A stretch of 64,000 nt of DNA from Zelopaecilomyces penicillatus (taxonomy: Eukaryota; Ascomycota; Sordariomycetes; Hypocreales; Pseudodiploosporaceae), in NCBI GenBank assembly GCA_005765155.1, contig VCCP01000004.1:4154001-4218000 (forward strand). Reading direction: 5' to 3'. Below, in pieces: positions 60,378 to 64,000 of the stretch. Numbering within the stretch: position 1 is the first letter of the stretch; every line of letters starts with the position of its first letter. A program made the position numbers and the translations under genes. Below the pieces are notes generated by a model. It saw only the letters and a list, made by a program, of their open reading frames with translations. It had not been told where the DNA came from and searched no databases.

Positions 60378-61152
60378 GGACAGAGCGGGTTCTCATTTTC
60401 CAAGTTTCAGGTTTTTGAGAATTAGACTGTTGAGTATCCGTGTGCGTACAATTGATACCAGCACGGACTTCTTGGGATCTCGGCGTTGAAGGTCGTGGGA
60501 TAAATGGAGGACGCATTATGTTTTCTAGACTCTCCATTGTGGTGACAAAAATAAAACCTTTCTTTTGCACAATACTCTCGTAGGAGCCCTCTTGCTTTTT
60601 ATTTTTATTTTTATAATCTTACAAATGAATACCATTGAACAATGGCTCTGTTACCCATTGTGACAGCACCACACCCGGTCAACTCCACGAACTAAAAAAA
60701 GAACATCACCTTTTCTTTTCGACGTGGCGGTCAGTAGGCCACAAGAGCTTACCTCTTGTTCTTACCGTCGAGCTCCCCCTGCCAAGCAAGGCCAGTCGTG
60801 GATCCTAACCCGCGAAAAATAAAATAAAATACATAAGTAAGAGAAATTACCTTCCCGAATGACCCAACAAGGGTGCTACTCCTTAATGTTTTAATGGTCT
60901 TGAAGTCACCACCTTGGGTGGGGGAAAGCAAAGCATGGCGATAGATGACAAGGAGTGAAGAAGAGGACTTAAACCCGGAGCTTTACCACCTGATTCCCCC
61001 AGTGGAGGTGATGATGTGGTCCTTTGGAAACCAAATTTGAATCTGAAAATATGGCCAGATCTGACAATGTCTGCTTACCCTCATTCAAAAGGAGGCAAGG
61101 GGACAGGATGGCAAGAGAAGCAACCACCCACCGAATGCCTGAAGCATAGACC
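60378..61152. other. Intergenic region between converging MRT4 and U1-70K
   Basis: 3' flanks of both genes. It is AT-rich at 60540-60630 and 60820-60900. No gene recognised. Confidence 0.6.
60550..60555 (+). terminator. Poly(A) signal AATAAA after MRT4
   Basis: AATAAA lies about 170 bp after the MRT4 stop, followed by a T-rich stretch. Spacing and context fit a polyadenylation site. Confidence 0.45.
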
Positions 61153-62796
61153 TTAGTATCGACGTAGTTTTCGGGGATCCTCGTGGCCTCCTCCCTCATA
61201 GCCTCGTTTTCGGTTGTCGTCATCGCGTGGCCTGTCGTAGTCTCTGTCACGATACCCACCTTCTCTGCGGCCGATGGGCTCCATGTTACTTCCCGTGCGC
61301 CGGCCTTCACGATCGCGGTCGCCGCGGTCACCACGGTCACCACCACGGTCACCACCCCGATCACCGCCACGATCACCACCACGGTCACCACCGCGGTCAC
61401 CACCGCGGTCACCACGATCGCCGCGATCACCATGTCGGGCGCCTCCGTCTCGAAAGCCACCGGGTCTGTCATCATATGAGCGTCCACCTCCTCGAGATTC
61501 ATACCCACCGCCGGAGAAGCCGCCTCGGTCACCACCATTTCTTCTGTCAGTTCCAGGGCCAGATGGTGCGCCACCTGGAGCTCCGAAGCCGTTGCGATCT
61601 CCACCACGGGGGCCAAAGTCGCTACCACCTCTGAAGCCACCTCCTCGGCCCCCAAAGCCTCCTCGGAAGCCTCCACGACCGCGGCCGCCATCGAATCCTT
61701 TAAACCCTCCACGGAAACCGCCGCCAAAGCCGCCAGGACCACCAGGGCCACCAGGACCGCCAGGTCGTGCAGGCATTGCTTTTGTATATCCTCGGCCGCC
61801 AAGACCACCACCAAGTCTTTGGGGCGTCCAGTTCTTTGCTGTCCTACCGCGCTCAACATCTACCTTGATGCGCCTATCTTTGATGCGAATACCATCACAG
61901 GAATCCAAGGCAGCTAATTGAAGTGGCGCCATACGGCGCAAATGTCAGCAACTCTTACCATATAGAATTGCAGTTGCAAAATGGTTGGTGATTTCGAAAA
62001 GGATTACAAAAGGTAAATAAGGACGAGATAGGGTATGCCTGAGGACCCATATATCTCTCCATGCACAGGTTGGAAAGGGCAAGCGTGAGGGCCATATTTC
62101 CGGTGGATGCCGGTTTGCATACAGTTCAGATGCAACAAGTATATCGGGTCATTGAATGAAAAGGGAGTGGGGGAGTTTACCTCTCATGTCCTTCTCGCGT
62201 TCAAAAACGACAAAGGCATAGCCTCTATGGGCCTTCTTCTTCTTGTTGGGCTTCTCATGTGCGTGAGTGTCAGTGATAATTCGAATCTGTCTTGTGTTAG
62301 TTCAATAGTAATACTCCCAAGAGAATGGTTGAAGGACCACGAACACGCTCGATTGGGCCAAAGCGGCCAAACTCCCTTTCCAGATCGCGTTCGTCCGCCT
62401 CGTAGCTCAACCGGGCAACAATCAAAGTCTTGAATGGGTCGCCACGAATATTGGGGTCCTCGTTTGGTTTGACTTGGCGCGAAAGTTAGCAGTAGCTCAT
62501 TGATTGAGTGATGACAAGGGTTATGGCATCTCACAGTTCTTGGGCCCCTCAGCTACCAGCTTGGTCGCAGCTTCCACCTTCTCTCGCTTAACGCGATCGC
62601 GCCTCTCCAACCAGCTTTCTGTAGGGTTGTAGACATCGGTCTCCTTGTATTTTTGAAGCGCGGGGAGGAATTCAGCGAGGCCGCCGACCGTCGCAGTCTT
62701 TCTCTTCTCCGGCGCGAAGTCTGATGGCTCGACCCAGCGCAAAGGGGGCCGCGCCGCAAACAGCGCCAGCAAATTGGGGGGCAGCTTGTCCGTCAT
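61153..62796 (-). CDS. snp1: U1 small nuclear ribonucleoprotein 70 kDa (U1-70K)
   Basis: Exons 62796-62535, 62472-62345, 62286-62181 and 61913-61153 (minus strand) join in frame to give 418 residues. The N-terminus MTDKLPPNLLALFAARPPLR and the helix around YNPTESWLERRDR are diagnostic of U1-70K. They are followed by an RRM at about 101-190 with LIVARL as RNP2 and RGYAFVVF as RNP1. The C-terminus is rich in Gly/Arg and then in GDR repeats, with RD/RE-type residues at the end. U1-70K binds stem-loop I of U1 snRNA in the spliceosome and helps define 5' splice sites. Its second intron has the unusual donor GTTCGT. The gene shares a 335 bp promoter region with mL43. Confidence 0.96.
61313..61432 (-). 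repeat. Tandem 12 bp repeat encoding GDRG units in U1-70K
   Basis: A run of near-identical 12-base and 9-base units codes for repeated Gly-Asp-Arg-(Gly) in the C-terminal domain. Such arrays change length easily. The antisense strand stays open across it, giving long but false frames. Confidence 0.85.
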
Positions 62797-63131
62797 CGTG
62801 GCTATCGGGTATCCGCTCGGAATCGGATTGCGGGCACAAAGGAGCGGAATTCGCAAACTGGCGACAGCGGCTGGATGGCGAATGTGATGCCGAAATTGAC
62901 GATGGAGATGGAAGCTCGGATTTCTTTCTAAAGCGCGCTCACTTCAATAAATTATGGTGGAGCTCGAGTGATGCCTGGGGGCTGAGTTTTGCCGGTGCTA
63001 TGCCGGGAGACTAGGCCGTGTTGGGCCAGTAACGGCAGTGGAATTTTCCCCTAGAGCTCCACGTTACTTTCGTAGACACGACAGCACTCTTGTCGGAGCA
63101 TGAGGATATAGATTGGCACGGCCTGGCCAAG
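62797..63131. promoter_or_regulatory. Divergent promoter between U1-70K and mL43
   Basis: 335 bp separate the two start codons on opposite strands, so the two genes probably share regulatory DNA. I see no decisive motif. Confidence 0.5.
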
Positions 63132-63659
63132 ATGACAGTAAAGGCGCTTCGAGCAGTTTCTTCCGGCAAAGTTTGTCCCATTGCTTCCTCCAGCCTCAGT
63201 CCTACGAGACTAACCGATGATAGAATGGCCTGGGTGCATTTATCCTGCAATGCAAGAAGTTGGATTTCCATTACTGCGATTGGGCTGGAAGCTCCAAGGG
63301 CATGAAGTATGTAGCTGCATGCGTCGATAAACCTGTTATGCTATGTATGGCACTAACACCTTGCCAGTGGATTTATCAAATCGCTGCTTCCCAAGTTTGC
63401 ATCAACCAACCCGCAAGTTGAGTTCGCCGTTTCTCCCCGACCCGGCAAGCATCCTGTCATCATCGGACACTACATAAACGGCCGCACGAAGCCCATTTGT
63501 GTGCGAAACCTATCACCATACGAGATTCTGCAAAAGGTAGAGCTTTTGCGAGACGCCAGCGGGGAGAAATTGAGACGAACGAATAAAGCAGTGGTTAGCA
63601 CGAAGCCTAGCGTCAGAGGTGTCTGGTCACCTTACCATGGCCAAGGCATGGTTGTATAA
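63132..63659 (+). CDS. mrpl51: Mitochondrial large-subunit ribosomal protein mL43 (L51)
   Basis: Exons 63132-63170, 63224-63306 and 63368-63659 join in frame to give 137 residues. The first exon codes only 13 residues (MTVKALRAVSSGK) and is recognised because the join restores the family sequence NGLGAFILQCKKLDFHYC and DWAGSSKGMNGFIKSLLPKF. The thioredoxin-like L51/S25/CI-B8 domain fills the protein, including VEFAVSPRPGKHPVIIGHYI. It ends with SVRGVWSPYHGQGMVV. The protein is part of the mitochondrial 54S subunit. The first intron has donor GTTTGT and is 53 nt long, with a CTAAC-type branch site near its end. Confidence 0.95.
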
Positions 63660-64000
63660 ATACTTTTTAGTATATTATGTACGTATAATTGTTTGAGGAT
63701 GGATATTGGTTCCAGCATGGTGCTGTCGGAGTGCATGGGTCTCAAGCTGTGACATGAGTCTCAGCCGTTTATTGGCAAACGTTTCAGGAGTCGATTGATA
63801 TATGAACTCGCCTTTCAGCATTGGAATGAGATTGGCGAGCTTATCAGGAAATTACAATACGTGAGCATTTCATCAGAATGCTTCAAATTTATGACATCTT
63901 TATTTTTCATGCATACTCCTTTTATCGCTACGAATCTTGGCTTTCCCACGATAACGTAATTAAATTACAGCTTGTGGGAGTTGATGATATCGACGACTAA
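63660..64000. other. 3' flank of mL43
   Basis: AT-rich 3' flank; no gene recognised before the window ends. Confidence 0.5.

Noticed and set aside
60969..61859. 296-codon Val/Ala-rich frame on the minus strand over U1-70K
   Set aside because: It is another frame of the same Gly/Arg repeats; the U1-70K frame has full family similarity and correct splice junctions.
61274..61921. Antisense Ser/Pro/Arg-rich frame across U1-70K
   Set aside because: It is the complement of the GDR-coding tandem repeat; the sense frame is a clear U1-70K.

Overview
This window is nuclear DNA of a filamentous ascomycete. Coding regions are split by short GT-AG introns of about 50 to 135 nt. Promoters carry CT-rich and CA-rich leaders. 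The gene set (PacC, fungal Zn2Cys6 regulator, Stb3, Nnf1, fungal G3BP, U1-70K, mL43) is typical of Pezizomycotina. Protein style and long serine/proline-rich linkers suggest Sordariomycetes, probably Hypocreales; the species cannot be named from sequence alone. Gene density is low: thirteen supported protein genes in 64 kb, separated by 0.3 to 10 kb of apparently non-coding DNA. All exon joins given below were checked for reading frame by hand. I recognised no tRNA, rRNA, CRISPR array or intact transposon.

Left part (1-28 kb) is mostly regulatory. It holds an Stb3/Sin3-binding-type regulator (3242-4312 +), the ambient-pH factor PacC (9359-11369 +) behind a 5 kb leader region very rich in PacC consensus sites, a small secreted cysteine-rich protein with two copies of a CCCC motif (13131-13580 +), a zinc alcohol dehydrogenase (15070-16104 -), a seven-exon transcription factor with two tandem Zn2Cys6 clusters (22847-25889 +), and a single-pass membrane protein with LPxY motifs (27339-27983 -).

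The middle (28-38 kb) is a 10 kb stretch in which I see no gene. It includes a GC-rich block with four CCAAT boxes. It leads into a run of same-strand genes: a Pumilio/Puf3-type RNA-binding protein (38060-40729 +), a mitochondrial CCDC90/DUF1640 membrane protein (42573-44120 +) and the kinetochore subunit Nnf1 (44970-46052 +). A PH-domain protein converges on these (46946-48424 -). A further 7.7 kb without a recognisable gene follows.

The right end (56-64 kb) is compact and concerned with RNA and translation: a G3BP-like NTF2/RRM/RGG protein (56094-57857 -), the ribosome assembly factor Mrt4 (59489-60377 +), U1-70K (61153-62796 -) and mitochondrial ribosomal protein mL43 (63132-63659 +), which shares a 335 bp divergent promoter with U1-70K. 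An RRPE-like element lies in the Mrt4 promoter. RRPE is the element bound by yeast Stb3, whose relative is encoded at the left of the same window.

Points most worth following up are the PacC-site arrays upstream of pacC, the double zinc-cluster regulator with its two competing splice acceptors, the duplicated CCCC secreted protein, and an unexplained 218-codon open frame just upstream of it.
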